DNA of 64,000 nt from Hyphomicrobium sp. Its GTDB lineage: Bacteria > Pseudomonadota > Alphaproteobacteria > Rhizobiales > Hyphomicrobiaceae. The position numbers and the translations under genes were made by a program. The notes under the pieces were generated by a model. It made no database searches and had not been told where the DNA came from. It saw only the letters and a list, made by a program, of their open reading frames with translations. Shown in pieces: positions 1 through 8,908 of the stretch (the first letter of the stretch is position 1; every line of letters begins with the position of its first letter). The stretch covers positions 248,001 to 312,000 of the forward strand of contig RXJH01000003.1 of the NCBI GenBank assembly GCA_003987725.1. The letters are read 5' to 3'.

Positions 1-175
1 TGACGGCAAGGCATCGGTACGACGGATCAAGACCGGTGGAGAAAGTGGAAACGACGTCATAGTCGATGAGGGATTATCGGGGGGAGAGCAGGTGATTGCT
101 GAGGGCTTGCAGTCGGTTCGTCCCGGATCGCCGGTGATTGCAACACCTTTGCCTGGAAACGCCAATCGGAGTTGA
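1..175 (+). CDS. RND efflux periplasmic adaptor (membrane fusion protein), C-terminal fragment
   Basis: Only the last 57 or so codons are in the window; the gene begins upstream. The frame runs from base 2 to the TGA at 173-175. The peptide ends with the pattern G-x-Q-V-I-A-E-G-L-Q-S-V-R-P-G, the usual membrane-proximal ending of AcrA/MexA-type adaptors. It sits 3 bases before the ATG of an AcrB-like pump gene, so the two very likely form one operon and one pump, with the adaptor bridging the inner-membrane pump to an outer-membrane channel. Family membership rests on the C-terminal pattern plus context; substrate cannot be told. Confidence 0.8.
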   Translation, partial: DGKASVRRIKTGGESGNDVIVDEGLSGGEQVIAEGLQSVRPGSPVIATPLPGNANRS

Positions 176-178
176 CCG

Positions 179-3100
179 ATGCTTTCCGCGCTTTTCGTCG
201 ATCGTCCGCGCCTCGCAATCGTCATTGCGATCGTCACGACAATCGCCGGTGCGCTCGCTCTATATGCAATACCGGTCGCCCAGTATCCCGATATCGTTCC
301 TCCGCAGGTCCAGGTCACGACCACGTACCCGGGAGCGAATTCCTCGGTCGTCGACGCGACCGTCGCTCAGCCCATCGAGGCGCAGGTCGTCGGTGTCGAC
401 AAGATGATCTACATGAAGAGCGTGAGCGGCGATGATGGCAGCTACACGCTCATCTGCTCGTTCGAGCTCGGAACCAACCCCGATATCAATACGGTCAACG
501 TCAATAATAGGGTCCAGGTCGCACTTTCGAGCTTGCCGCCGGAGGTCCAGCGGCAGGGCATTTCGGTGAAGAAAAAGTCTTCGGCACTTCTCGGCGTTTT
601 AGCGGTCTATTCGCCAAAGCACACCCACGACCCGCTATTCCTCTCCAACTATGTCACGATCAACCTTCTCGACCAAGTCAAGAGTACGCCGGGCGTCGGC
701 GATGCCACGCTTTGGGGGCCGCAGGATTATGCGATGCGCGCTTGGGTTCGGACGGACCGGCTCACCGGCCTGAACCTAACGACAGGCGATATAATAAACG
801 CGATCCACGCGCAAAATCTGCAAGCCGCCGTCGGGCGTATTGGCGCGCGCCCGATCTCCAATGAGCAACAGCTTCAGCTCAACATCCAGACAAAGGGTCG
901 TCTCAACACCGTCGCGGACTTCGAGAAGATTGTGTTGCGGACCAACCCGGACGGATCGGTATTGCGGCTTGGTGACGTGGCTCGCCTCGAACTCGGCGCA
1001 GCCAACCTCGATCGCGAAACGCTCTTCAACGGTGGGCCCGCGGCGGTGATTGCGATCTACCAAGCGCCCGGTGCCAATGCGATTGCAACCCTAAGGCAAG
1101 TTCGGGCGAAGCTCGAAGACGCGGAAAAAAGATTCCCGACGGATCTCGCATGGAAAGTCACCTACGATCCGACCGAGTTCGTAACCGAGACGATCCACGA
1201 GGTACAAAAGACGCTCATCGAAGCTTTCATTCTGGTCGTCATCGTCGTCTATCTGTTCCTCGGCAGCATCCGCGCGACGTTGATACCGACTCTTGCCGTG
1301 CCGGTGAGCTTGATCGGCGCTTTCATCGTCCTGCTCGCAATTGGATATTCCGCGAACACTGTGTCGTTGCTCGCCGTTGTGCTCGCCATCGGCATCGTCG
1401 TCGACGACGCGATCGTCGTGGTTGAGAACGTCGAGCGCGTCATGGAGGAGCGTCCCGAGCTGACGAGCGCCGAGGCGACAAAGCTCGCCATGGCGGAAAT
1501 CACGGCGCCGATTATTGCGATCACGCTCGTGCTGCTTTCCGTGTTCGTGCCTGTGGCGTTCATTCCGGGAATTTCGGGCGAGCTATTTCGCCAATTCGCG
1601 GTGACGATCGCGGTATCGATGTTTTTGTCCGCAATCAACGCACTCACGCTTTCCCCCGCCCTGTGCGCAATCCTGCTGAAACCGCATCATGGACCTCGAA
1701 GGGGGCCCATCGGCGCGGTGATGAGGGGGATCGACTATATCAGGGACGCTTATGGCGCCGCCGTCGCGCGCCTGTTGCGGGTCTCGCTGATCGGCTTGGC
1801 TCTTGTCGCCGCTTCGCTCGCCGGCATTTACGGCCTGGCGAAGATCACGCCAACGGGCTTCCTTCCCGAGGATGACCAAGGCGCGCTGTTCGTGCTTGCC
1901 CAGCTTCCAGGCGGCGCCTCGGTCGTGCGCACCACAGACATCATGAGGCGCGCGGAAGCGATCCTGAAGGAGGAGCCGGCGGTCGAGGATGTTACCTCAG
2001 TCATCGGGCTGAATTTCATCGATAACTATTCGCAGGCAAATGCCGGCTTCATGGTCGTCACACTCAAGCCGTTTTCCGAACGCAAGGATCGTTCGGAGGG
2101 CGCGAACGCGCTTATCGCACGGCTCGGACCGAAATTCAGGGAATTGGTCGGCGGCACCGTCGTGCCTTTGGCACCTCCACCCATCATCGGCCTTGGGTCA
2201 GGAGGCGGCTTTGCGTACGTCCTGAAAGACCTGCGCGGAGGCGACCCGAAAGCTTTGGCGCAGGTTTTGCGCGGTCTTCTCGTAGCGGCCAACCAGGATC
2301 CGCAACTGTCTCGCGTGTTCAGTACGTATTCGGCGACCAATCCGTCGCTGTACCTCGATATCGACAGAGACAAAGCTCAGGTTCTCGGCGTGCCATTGAG
2401 CGACGTGTTCCAGGCGCTGCAAGCCTCGCTCGGCGGATATTTTGTCAACAATATGAATCTGTATGGACGGACGTGGCAAGTCCAAGTTCAAGCCGACGCC
2501 GCGGATCGCAGAAGCGTGGATGATATTTACAGGATCAACGTGCGGAATGCGAAAGGTGAGATGATCGCGTTGCGAAGCCTGGTCGAGGTTCGTCCTGTCA
2601 TCGGGCCGGCCGCAATCATTCGCTATAACAATCTTCGCGCGGTGACGGTTCAGGGGAGCCCCGCACAGGGCGTTTCGTCGGGACAGGCTCTCAACGCCAT
2701 GGAAGCGGTCGCTGCGCGCACGCTGCCTGACGGTTATGCAGGCGAATGGACGGACACGGCATTTCAGCAGAAGCGCGCCGAGGGCAAGACGCCGATCATC
2801 CTCGGGTTTGCGCTGCTATTCGCTTATCTATTTCTCGTCGCCCTCTACGAAAGCTGGATCATTCCGGTTCCAGTCCTCCTATCGGTCAGCGTCGGTGTTT
2901 TTGGAGCTTTTGCGGCAATCGTGATCGGTGGTTTAACTCTCGATCTCTATGGCCAAATAGGAATGGTGGTGCTGATCGGTCTCGCTGCCAAGAACGGCAT
3001 TTTGATTGTCGAGTTTGCCAAGGATCAACGCGAACGCGGCGTCGCGCTCAATGAAGCCGCCACCGAAGGCAGCCGGTTGCGATTCCGGCCGGTGATGATG

Positions 3101-3352
3101 ACCTCGTTAGCTTTCATACTGGGCTTGCTGCCGCTCGTCATCGCGACAGGTGCTTCGGAACTTGCGCGCCGGGACGTTGGCACGCCGGTATTTGGCGGAA
3201 TGATCTTCGCGTCCCTCATCGGCATTTTCGCGATACCCTCCCTCTACGTCACATTCCAAGCGCTACGCGAACGCCTCAGACCGGGCTCTCGTCCTCACGT
3301 TGAGGGCGAGCCAAGGGCGGCGCGCGAGAAAAGCATACCCACGCAAGGCTAG
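179..3352 (+). CDS. RND multidrug efflux pump permease, AcrB/MexB (HAE1) type
   Basis: The protein has 1057 residues, the normal length for an HAE1 permease. It starts with the typical short cytoplasmic piece and first membrane helix, followed by the periplasmic opening P-V-A-Q-Y-P. Transmembrane helix 4 carries the intact proton-relay pair ([13 protein letters not shown]) and helix 10 keeps the relay lysine ([13 protein letters not shown]), so it should be a working proton-driven pump. Two periplasmic porter domains are present in the expected order. The ATG lies 3 bases after the adaptor stop codon. No outer-membrane factor follows directly; a NodT-type one is encoded about 10 kb downstream with the second pump. 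Substrates are unknown. Confidence 0.95.
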   Translation: MLSALFVDRPRLAIVIAIVTTIAGALALYAIPVAQYPDIVPPQVQVTTTYPGANSSVVDATVAQPIEAQVVGVDKMIYMKSVSGDDGSYTLICSFELGTNPDINTVNVNNRVQVALSSLPPEVQRQGISVKKKSSALLGVLAVYSPKHTHDPLFLSNYVTINLLDQVKSTPGVGDATLWGPQDYAMRAWVRTDRLTGLNLTTGDIINAIHAQNLQAAVGRIGARPISNEQQLQLNIQTKGRLNTVADFEKIVLRTNPDGSVLRLGDVARLELGAANLDRETLFNGGPAAVIAIYQAPGANAIATLRQVRAKLEDAEKRFPTDLAWKVTYDPTEFVTETIHEVQKTLIEAFILVVIVVYLFLGSIRATLIPTLAVPVSLIGAFIVLLAIGYSANTVSLLAVVLAIGIVVDDAIVVVENVERVMEERPELTSAEATKLAMAEITAPIIAITLVLLSVFVPVAFIPGISGELFRQFAVTIAVSMFLSAINALTLSPALCAILLKPHHGPRRGPIGAVMRGIDYIRDAYGAAVARLLRVSLIGLALVAASLAGIYGLAKITPTGFLPEDDQGALFVLAQLPGGASVVRTTDIMRRAEAILKEEPAVEDVTSVIGLNFIDNYSQANAGFMVVTLKPFSERKDRSEGANALIARLGPKFRELVGGTVVPLAPPPIIGLGSGGGFAYVLKDLRGGDPKALAQVLRGLLVAANQDPQLSRVFSTYSATNPSLYLDIDRDKAQVLGVPLSDVFQALQASLGGYFVNNMNLYGRTWQVQVQADAADRRSVDDIYRINVRNAKGEMIALRSLVEVRPVIGPAAIIRYNNLRAVTVQGSPAQGVSSGQALNAMEAVAARTLPDGYAGEWTDTAFQQKRAEGKTPIILGFALLFAYLFLVALYESWIIPVPVLLSVSVGVFGAFAAIVIGGLTLDLYGQIGMVVLIGLAAKNGILIVEFAKDQRERGVALNEAATEGSRLRFRPVMMTSLAFILGLLPLVIATGASELARRDVGTPVFGGMIFASLIGIFAIPSLYVTFQALRERLRPGSRPHVEGEPRAAREKSIPTQG

Positions 3353-3760
3353 GAATTTGGCTCAGTACGGTGGCCAGATCATCGACGCTACCGCTCTTCG
3401 CGGGAACTAAAAATGGAACATACCCATATCCACGCGTAGTAAAAGCGAATTGATAGCGTTGCCCCTTTTGTTGGCCCGACGACGGGGCCTGCCCTCCCGA
3501 CATTTCTCGATGCAATCCTACAAGCCACGCCGAGTTCGGGCCGTTGCTGAGCGGTGACTGACGTCGCAAGCACAGATTCACTTTCGACCGACGTAAATCG
3601 GCAACCTGCATCGATACGGAAAAATCGGAAACGTTGGCCATTTCCCGGCTCCGTAATCTTACGGAAGGTTTCACACTGAGGCTGCAGTTTGGCCAGTTGT
3701 CAAATAACGGCTGCAACAACGGAAAGGAGTTTGGCGAAATTTAGCAATAGGGGGTAACAA
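3353..3760. other. Intergenic stretch upstream of the porin gene
   Basis: About 400 bases between the RND permease stop and the porin start. A minus-strand frame runs through it into the pump gene but shows no family features, so I do not call it. The stretch presumably carries the porin promoter and a long leader, but I cannot point to convincing -35/-10 elements or a clear terminator for the pump. Confidence 0.5.
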
Positions 3761-5287
3761 GTGAGGCTTTCAGTCATTGTTAGTGCCATAGCGTTTGGTG
3801 GTTTAGCGGCTTCGGCAAATGCAGCAGACCTCGGCGGGGCCAATGCGTACGGCGCGTATAGTTCGCCCAGTTCTCCCGCGCCTCTCATTGCCAACTTCTT
3901 CGACGGGGCAGCGCCTGGCTCTATGACGGTCGCAGGCATAACCGTCTACGGCGCGGTCGACTACAGTGCCGTTTACAATTCTCACGGTGCGACTCCAACT
4001 GGCACCCTCTATCAGGGCTCGCTCTATCAAATCTCGAAGATTAGCGGGGGGCCGCAATTCAACGCTACCAATAACGCGATGAGCCAATCGTTCGTCGGGG
4101 TGAAGGCGAACGAAAAGCTTTCTGACCTTTTTGGTGTGGACTCGCTGACTGGCTGGTCGTTCATCTCTGATGCTCAAATCGGCTTCGATCCGGCCTGGGG
4201 GGATATTGCCGACGTCTGCAGAACGCTACGCATGAACAACGGCCTCGGCGCTTTTCCTCTTGAGCAGACCGCAAATCTCGATGGTAGCCGTTGCGGCCAG
4301 ATCTTCAACGGAGCGCTTTACGGCGGTATCAAAAACAACGACCTCGGCCAGTTGACCTACGGCCGTCACAACTCCCTCTTGAACGACGCGCTCGGTGCTT
4401 ATGACCCGGAAGCCGGTTCGTATGCATTCTCGCTGTTCGCTTTCTCGGGAACGGTCGGCGGCGGTGGCGGCGCCACCGAGGATGCGCGCTGGAACAACTC
4501 AATTCGCTACGCAAACACCATCGGAATGTTCCGGGTCGCCGGTATGTATCGGTTCGAAGGCATGGAACAGGGCGGCGACGCTTATTCGGGAAATATTGGC
4601 GTTGATCTCCCTGGTGGGCTCAAGGGCCTGTCGATCGACGGGGTCTATGCCCACTTCAATAATGCCATCGCAGCCAGCAACCTGTCGGCCGGCGACTGTG
4701 CAGCTCTTGCGACCAGTATTGCGGCCTGCCAGCGTCTCGATATCTTGAGCGCCACTGTGTCGGATAATGACGTCTGGTCGATCATGGCCAAGTATAATTT
4801 CGGCCATTTCGGCTTCGACAACGTCACCGCCATGGGTGGTTATGAGCACATCAATTTCTCCAATCCTGATGGCCAGCTCAACAACCTGACCACCATCGGC
4901 GGCTATCAGCTGTTTGCCGGCGATGTGAACTACAACAAGTATCTCTCGGACAAGCAGCTCGATCTCTTCTGGTTTGGCGGCAAGTGGGCGATCACGCCGA
5001 AGCTGACAGCGGCGGCTGCCTGGTATCATTACGACCAGAATACGTTCGTTACGAATTCCGGGACGAGCACCACGGCCTCACACTGCAACGGCAAGTCGGG
5101 GACGGCTGCAAGCGGGAACTGCGCCGGCTCGTTCGACTGGGTCAGCGCCTCGCTGGACTATCAATGGACAAAGCGTCTCGATGTCTATGCCGGCGTGTCG
5201 TATTCGCAGGCCGATGACGGCCTGGCCAGCGGCTTCACTTACACCAACACTTGGAACCCGGCCTTTGGCGCTCGCTTTCGGTTCTAA
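3761..5287 (+). CDS. Outer-membrane porin
   Basis: A 508-residue protein starting at GTG after a purine-rich stretch (gggggtaac). It has a clear signal peptide ending A-N-A-A-D-L-G-G and a C-terminal A-R-F-R-F, the aromatic last residue recognised by the BAM complex. The interior is rich in Gly, Asn, Tyr and alternating patterns expected of a 16-strand general porin, and includes segments such as G-V-K-A-N-E-K and Q-L-T-Y-G-R-H. These match alphaproteobacterial porins. It would allow passive diffusion of small solutes. It stands alone, followed by its own terminator. Specificity cannot be inferred from sequence. Confidence 0.85.
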   Translation: MRLSVIVSAIAFGGLAASANAADLGGANAYGAYSSPSSPAPLIANFFDGAAPGSMTVAGITVYGAVDYSAVYNSHGATPTGTLYQGSLYQISKISGGPQFNATNNAMSQSFVGVKANEKLSDLFGVDSLTGWSFISDAQIGFDPAWGDIADVCRTLRMNNGLGAFPLEQTANLDGSRCGQIFNGALYGGIKNNDLGQLTYGRHNSLLNDALGAYDPEAGSYAFSLFAFSGTVGGGGGATEDARWNNSIRYANTIGMFRVAGMYRFEGMEQGGDAYSGNIGVDLPGGLKGLSIDGVYAHFNNAIAASNLSAGDCAALATSIAACQRLDILSATVSDNDVWSIMAKYNFGHFGFDNVTAMGGYEHINFSNPDGQLNNLTTIGGYQLFAGDVNYNKYLSDKQLDLFWFGGKWAITPKLTAAAAWYHYDQNTFVTNSGTSTTASHCNGKSGTAASGNCAGSFDWVSASLDYQWTKRLDVYAGVSYSQADDGLASGFTYTNTWNPAFGARFRF

Positions 5288-5393
5288 CGACACGCGCTGA
5301 AACGGCAAAGGCGGCCCGCTTTTGCCGGACGTCTCGCCAAGACTGAATGCTACGCACCGCAAATATATCTCTCTCTTTCAAGTTCACAAACTC

Positions 5394-5426
5394 CAGGCGC
5401 GGCTCCGGCGGCGCCTGTTTTCTTTT
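5394..5426 (+). terminator. Rho-independent terminator of the porin gene
   Basis: A perfect 7-bp stem (CAGGCGC at 5394-5400 with GCGCCTG at 5411-5417) encloses a GC-rich loop and is followed directly by TTTTCTTTT. It lies about 107 bases after the porin stop codon on the same strand. Confidence 0.8.
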
Positions 5427-5680
5427 GTAAAGCCTGACGCGGCGAAGAAAAACGAATTGCATCGCGCCGGTGATTTCTCCATCGGGAAACTGCCACCGTA
5501 TTTCTGCGGATGTGTCGGCGCTTGCGTCATTGGGCGGACGGAACCGAGCGGAATAACGCCCTGCGATCGGACCAACTAGATTTGGCAGTGATGCAAATCC
5601 AATTGCGAGGACGCGATCTGTATCCGCGCTGTTGGATTCCCGGGCATCGAATCGATCAATCTCGGATAGGAACCATTGCG
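5427..5680. other. Gap upstream of the small secreted protein pair
   Basis: About 250 bases with no recognisable gene. Longer in-frame starts exist upstream of the next gene, but they would add an arginine-rich leader ahead of a perfectly good signal peptide, so this is treated as leader and promoter DNA. No specific site was identified. Confidence 0.5.
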
Positions 5681-5965
5681 ATGCTTAAGCTTACCGTCGC
5701 CGCCTCTATTTCACTTCTCGCGCTAGGTTTCGCAACTGCCGCAAGCGCTCAAGGTCGATGCGACGGCGACTTCCAGATGGTTAACGGAAGCTGGGTTGCC
5801 ACGAGACATTGCCAACGCATGGCGGCAGAACGCGTCGCGCATGCCGAGCACGCGCACATTACTCGCCATACGGTGCGTCAAGGTGACGAAACGCCGGAAG
5901 AGTTTTGCCGCTGGCACAACGGTGAAATCGAAACCGACACCTACTGCTCCAGCTACAACGACTGA
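5681..5965 (+). CDS. Small secreted four-cysteine protein, first of a tandem pair
   Basis: 94 residues from ATG 5681. A signal peptide ends A-S-A-Q; the mature part has about 70 residues with four cysteines in the frame C-D-G-D-F ... W-V-A-T-x-x-C-Q ... E-F-C-R ... Y-C-S-S-Y-N-D. The downstream gene encodes a paralogue with the same four cysteines and the same C-D-G-D-F, W-V-A-T, E-F-C-R and final aromatic-x-x-Y-x-D spacing. This suggests a small disulfide-bonded periplasmic or exported domain. I do not recognise the family and give no function. The ATG was chosen because the signal peptide begins there, although the frame is open further upstream. Confidence 0.7.
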   Translation: MLKLTVAASISLLALGFATAASAQGRCDGDFQMVNGSWVATRHCQRMAAERVAHAEHAHITRHTVRQGDETPEEFCRWHNGEIETDTYCSSYND

Positions 5966-5991
5966 TCCAAAAAAGCGACGTGGAGATCGAT

Positions 5992-6279
5992 ATGAATCGC
6001 GTGCTGAGAGCAGGCGTGTTCGTCTTCGTTCTTGCCGCTCCACCGGCATTGACTTCAGCGCAAGCAAGATCGCTCTGCGATGGAGATTTCGAGCGAACGG
6101 CGGGCGGCTGGGTTGCGACCCCCCGCTGCCAGGAATATGAGGCTGCCAAGGTGGCGCGAGAAATGCACCAACACCTCACGGATATAACTTCATCGCCCCG
6201 AGACGTGACCCCGGACGAATTTTGCCGTGGCAATAACGATATCAGGGTTTCAACCTTCTGCGCCGCTTACAAAGATTAA
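5992..6279 (+). CDS. Small secreted four-cysteine protein, second of a tandem pair
   Basis: 95 residues from ATG 5992, with GGAG six bases upstream; a GTG 12 bases earlier is the alternative start. The signal peptide ends around S-A-Q-A. The mature protein repeats the pattern of its neighbour (C-D-G-D-F, G-W-V-A-T, C-Q, T-P-D-E-F-C-R, F-C-A-A-Y-K-D), so the pair arose by duplication. It lies 26 bases after the first copy, probably co-transcribed. Its TAA overlaps the stop codon of the convergent response-regulator gene. Function unknown; a link to the neighbouring two-component system is possible from position only. Confidence 0.7.
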   Translation: MNRVLRAGVFVFVLAAPPALTSAQARSLCDGDFERTAGGWVATPRCQEYEAAKVAREMHQHLTDITSSPRDVTPDEFCRGNNDIRVSTFCAAYKD

Positions 6280-6959
6280 TACCCCCCGGTGCCGCCTTGA
6301 GGATAATTCCGGTTTGCTTTGAGTGAACCGACCATCTCCTCAAGGCGCACCGCAATCCTAACGAGATCGGCGATATTGCGAGCTCCCGTCCGCTCCATCA
6401 CCCAGGCCCGATACGTTTCGACGGTGCGCGGACTGATTTTGAGAGCAAGCGCAATTTCCTTGTTCGAGTGCCCTTTGACAGCCAAATTCATCACTTGCCG
6501 CTGTCGTTCCGAAAGCTCGTTGATGCGCGCCGCGAGACGCATCGTCTCCTGATCTTGATTGCGCTGATTTTCGGCTTCTCCGATTGCCGAAGAAATGCTC
6601 TCGATCAAACGATCGGGAGAGAAAGGTTTTTCGATGAAATCGTGCGCGCCGGCCTTGAGGGCGGAAACAGCCATGGCCACGTCGCCATGGCCCGTAATCA
6701 GGACAAGCGGGACCATCGGCCATTTCTTGGCGAGTTCTTTCTGCAGCTCCAGACCCGTCATCCCCGGCATACGAATGTCGCAAACGACGCATGACGGGAG
6801 CTCTTCGCCCTGTAATGCAGAAAGAAACTTCTCGGCAGAGGAAAATGCGTAGACGCCGAATCCGCGATTGCTGAGCATCAGGGACAAGGAATCACGAACC
6901 GGCTCGTCGTCATCTATGATTGCGATTGCAGAGGCTAACGTCACTGCACTGTCCCCCAT
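6276..6959 (-). CDS. FixJ/NarL-type response regulator
   Basis: 227 residues. The N-terminal receiver has the acidic pocket D16-D18, the phosphoacceptor D61 in C-D-I-R-M-P-G, the T-G-H-G-D switch segment and K111 (E-K-P-F). The C-terminal LuxR-type helix-turn-helix spans about residues 148-208 and contains L-S-E-R-Q-R-Q-V-M and S-N-K-E-I-A ... S-P-R-T-V-E-T-Y-R. This is the FixJ layout: phosphorylation should trigger dimerisation and DNA binding. The start overlaps the 3' end of the histidine-kinase gene by 19 bases, so the two are co-transcribed and surely cognate. The regulated genes are not known; candidates by position are the secreted pair and the RND operon. Confidence 0.93.
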   Translation of the reverse strand: MGDSAVTLASAIAIIDDDEPVRDSLSLMLSNRGFGVYAFSSAEKFLSALQGEELPSCVVCDIRMPGMTGLELQKELAKKWPMVPLVLITGHGDVAMAVSALKAGAHDFIEKPFSPDRLIESISSAIGEAENQRNQDQETMRLAARINELSERQRQVMNLAVKGHSNKEIALALKISPRTVETYRAWVMERTGARNIADLVRIAVRLEEMVGSLKANRNYPQGGTGGY

Positions 6960-8581
6960 GGAAATGAATTCAACCGAATGCGAACGAGGGCGCCTTTGCC
7001 GTCGTTTTCCAGAAAAAGCTCGCCCCCGTGCCCTTCGACGATTGTTCGGCTGAGCGAGAGCCCCACCCCCAAGCCGTCCTTTTTGCTCGAAGAGCGGATG
7101 CCGCCTTTGCGAAGATCAAAACCCGTTGGAAACCCAGGCCCGCTGTCCTTAATTCGAATTTCGATGCGGTTGCCGTCGATGTTGCTGGCGCTGACATTGA
7201 TCAATCTCTCTTTCGATGGATCGTTGTCGCTCATCGCATCGACCGCGTTGGATATGATGTTCATTAGGACCTGTTCGATCTGGAGGCGGTCGACTGCGGC
7301 ATTGCGTATGTCACGAGGAATTGCCACCTTCACCGAAGCACCCGTGCGTTGAAGATTGGGCTCCAAAAGATCAAGCGCTTCCCGTATGAGCAGATGCGGA
7401 TTTTGCTCGCCGATCTGCCTGCGGCCGAGCCTGATAAAATCGCGAAGATTTCGAACCACAGCCGCTGTGCGATCGACTTGGGTTGCCATCTTTGATGCCG
7501 CTTCGATCGCGACCGAGCGCTCGCCTTCGCCTTTAATCAAGTATTCCTGAACGAGACGTGTGTAGTTCGAAATAGCGGTCAACGGCTGATTGATCTCGTG
7601 GGCGATGGCAGTGGTGACTTCACTGGCGCTTCCCAGCCGGAAAATTTGGGAGACCGATTCCTGATTGAGCCGCAACTCCTGCTCAAAGCGGCGGCGGTCC
7701 GTCACGAGGCCACCGATGGCGAGACCTGTGAATGCAAGAACGAGCATCAAGGACTGATAGGTCGTCACGCCGGTAAGCTGCGGTCCTGAAATGAGCAGCG
7801 CGATGATGAGGCCCACCTCAGTCGCAAGGAGCCCGTAAGTCGCGCCCTTCAGGCCATGTCTGAGCGCGATCCAGATGATCGGAAAGAACATCACATTGAA
7901 AAGACGGAAGTGGGGAAGGCTGGAAAACCCGAAAGCCAAACCGAGAGCCGCCAAGATCGCGAGACCCTGTATGCCCGCTTCGAGGGTCGGCTTTGGAATG
8001 CCGCCCGTATTCGCGAGGATCAGAAGGAAGGGCGCAATGATTGAAATACCGATTAGGTCGCCAATTGCGTACCTGAAAATATTGTAAGGAATTTCGGCGG
8101 TGGTTAAAATGCTTGAGGCAGAAAGGAGCATTACGGAGGCGGATGCGACGAGGACCGCGCTCACGATGGCGATTGCCTCAAGCGCGAGAATGTCACGTAG
8201 CGACGCAAGCTTGATGTCGAATTGCCACCGCGACTGCTGGATCCAGTTGAGAGCCATGGCATATCCACCGCCGATGATGATGGGCGACAGCACCTGGACA
8301 AGAGGCGGCAGTTCGCTGTGCAGAATAAGATTCGACGCGGCGACCGCGAGCAGAAGATAAGGCCAGAATTGGCGTCCAAATACGAGAAAAACTGCGAAAG
8401 TCAGGCCTGTTTCGGGACTCCAAGGCACGATGCCGAACGACGGTGTGGAAGCGACGATGCTCAACCAGGCAAGCGCGACGTAGGCAACGATGTAGACGGG
8501 GCCGATCAGCCATATCGGTATTGCTTGCATACGGGCCATACGATTCGCATGCATTCTTTCTGTTACGACCACTTGCGACAT
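6941..8581 (-). CDS. Membrane sensor histidine kinase with MASE1 domain
   Basis: 546 residues from ATG 8581 (AGGAAA just upstream); the open frame extends 57 codons further but that part is arginine/cysteine rich and unlikely. Residues 20-290 form about eight membrane helices with the MASE1 signature W-S-P-E-T-G-L near residue 55. Then come a dimerisation domain with the phospho-accepting H328 in A-I-A-H-E-I-N-Q-P-L and a HATPase_c domain (N-box I-I-S-N-A-V-D-A-M, then D-S-G-P-G-F-P, then G-L-G-V-G-L-S-L-S-R). The kinase core is FixL/NtrB-like, but there is no PAS or haem domain, so sensing must be through the membrane region. The signal is unknown. The partner regulator overlaps downstream. 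Confidence 0.9.
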   Translation of the reverse strand: MSQVVVTERMHANRMARMQAIPIWLIGPVYIVAYVALAWLSIVASTPSFGIVPWSPETGLTFAVFLVFGRQFWPYLLLAVAASNLILHSELPPLVQVLSPIIIGGGYAMALNWIQQSRWQFDIKLASLRDILALEAIAIVSAVLVASASVMLLSASSILTTAEIPYNIFRYAIGDLIGISIIAPFLLILANTGGIPKPTLEAGIQGLAILAALGLAFGFSSLPHFRLFNVMFFPIIWIALRHGLKGATYGLLATEVGLIIALLISGPQLTGVTTYQSLMLVLAFTGLAIGGLVTDRRRFEQELRLNQESVSQIFRLGSASEVTTAIAHEINQPLTAISNYTRLVQEYLIKGEGERSVAIEAASKMATQVDRTAAVVRNLRDFIRLGRRQIGEQNPHLLIREALDLLEPNLQRTGASVKVAIPRDIRNAAVDRLQIEQVLMNIISNAVDAMSDNDPSKERLINVSASNIDGNRIEIRIKDSGPGFPTGFDLRKGGIRSSSKKDGLGVGLSLSRTIVEGHGGELFLENDGKGALVRIRLNSFPWGTVQ

Positions 8582-8908
8582 CGTACTTTTCCTACAGTGC
8601 CTAGCGGGCCGCCACTCCGTACGTGACCGGAGGCTTAGCCACGGACGGTGCGCCACGCAAGCGCACGGCCGGAATTTTCCTGAACGATGATGCCTTGAAT
8701 ATATGAGGATGTCGCCGCGCATAATGCGCTGCGCGAGGCAATACGGCTGCAATCAAAGGGTGAGACCGAAGAGAATCCGCGGACTGCACGATTACCGACC
8801 GGAATCTCCCAAAGTCTCAACAACTTCGGCGTCGCGCTGTTCAGCACGATGCCGGCGCGATTAATGCGCGTTAAGTGACTCTTGCGATTGCCGGAGAATA
8901 TTGAACGG
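8582..8908. other. Divergent intergenic region between histidine kinase and RND operon
   Basis: About 330 bases separating the divergently transcribed kinase/regulator and efflux operons. It must hold promoters for both. I see no tRNA, terminator or clear operator palindrome. An in-frame TTG at 8882 could extend the pump by nine residues. Confidence 0.5.

Noticed and set aside
3276-3719. 147-residue minus-strand frame between pump and porin genes
   Set aside because: Partly antisense to the pump C-terminus; no recognisable domain, signal peptide or ribosome-binding site.
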